In this document: positions 63,919 through 64,000 of the stretch, piece after piece | Layout of the letters: each line of letters opens with the position of its first letter | Position numbering within the stretch: the first letter of the stretch is position 1 | Assembly: GCF_000963925.1 (NCBI RefSeq) | Contig: NZ_BAMV01000003.1 | Location: 99,604 to 163,603, forward strand | Reading direction: 5' to 3' | DNA length: 64,000 nucleotides | Source: Acetobacter cibinongensis | GTDB taxonomy: Bacteria; Pseudomonadota; Alphaproteobacteria; Acetobacterales; Acetobacteraceae | Translations under genes and position numbers: made by a program | Notes under the pieces: generated by a model | Told to the model about the DNA's origin: nothing | Seen by the model: only the letters and a program-made list of their open reading frames with translations | Databases searched by the model: none

Positions 63919-64000
63919 CCTAAAATTCACAAGCAAAACGGCGAGCAAGCGGGAGGGGAGAACTTTCTCAAAACCCTACCGAAAGTTAACGTAATATTTT

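Overview
The window looks like a chromosomal segment of an acetic acid bacterium, most likely Acetobacter or a close relative. The main grounds are a thiamine-diphosphate pyruvate decarboxylase of 558 residues beside a membrane-bound PQQ glucose dehydrogenase, plus an OprB-type porin, an OPT transporter and SecB, PdxJ/PdxA, PyrF and TrpF sequences of alphaproteobacterial type. Most of it is GC-rich housekeeping DNA. Three stretches are visibly AT-richer: the acyltransferase cassette (about 26.0-27.6 kb), the tRNA-Ser to glycosyltransferase region (about 35.6-50.9 kb) and the pdc/gdh intergenic region (60.6-61.4 kb).

Layout. 0-10.8 kb: a CobW GTPase overlapping a truncated WD40-type gene, a first Hint-domain protein, a ClC chloride channel, two cation diffusion facilitators, an FAD oxidoreductase, an alpha/beta hydrolase and a UspA-like protein. 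10.8-25.9 kb: a siderophore receptor behind Fur-box-like sites, an MscS channel, an OPT transporter, an AlgE-like porin, several small conserved proteins, a ThiF/DsrE pair, an SH3 protein, pyruvate kinase and an exported SMP-30 lactonase. 26-27.7 kb: an acyltransferase lying between two imperfect copies of the 3' end of the SMP-30 gene. 27.7-35.4 kb: MFS, pdxJ, pdxA, M20 dipeptidase, a WY-repeat protein, secB, lapA, pyrF and trpF. 35.5-50.9 kb: tRNA-Ser(GGA), the frameshifted start of a tyrosine integrase, a collapsed IS5-type transposase, then the most interesting block. 51-64 kb: Tat-exported phospholipase C, a TonB receptor, an RcnB-like protein, an OprB porin, pdc and gdh.

The block at 36990-50810 appears to be a lipid- and sugar-modified protein system. 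A 974-residue protein carries about 16 strand-loop-strand (AIDA-type) repeats, followed by a Hint domain with the Hedgehog/intein catalytic Cys and TxxH motif and a conserved C-terminal domain. It has no recognisable signal peptide and no beta-barrel. Immediately downstream is a four-gene operon: a degenerate AMP-ligase-like protein, a fully reducing type I polyketide synthase (KS-AT-DH-ER-KR-ACP, no thioesterase), a fatty acyl-AMP ligase, and a protein strongly resembling the TibC/Aah family of strand-loop-strand O-heptosyltransferases. Heptosylation of the adjacent repeat protein is a direct family-based prediction. Hint-mediated transfer of the repeat passenger onto a lipid or polyketide made by the operon is a hypothesis, by analogy with Hedgehog. 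A second Hint protein with the same C-terminal module and a different passenger sits alone at 1569-3404.

Elsewhere, the exported lactonase and the PQQ glucose dehydrogenase are plausibly successive steps in periplasmic glucose oxidation. The phospholipase C and the TonB receptor upstream of it may act together in nutrient capture.
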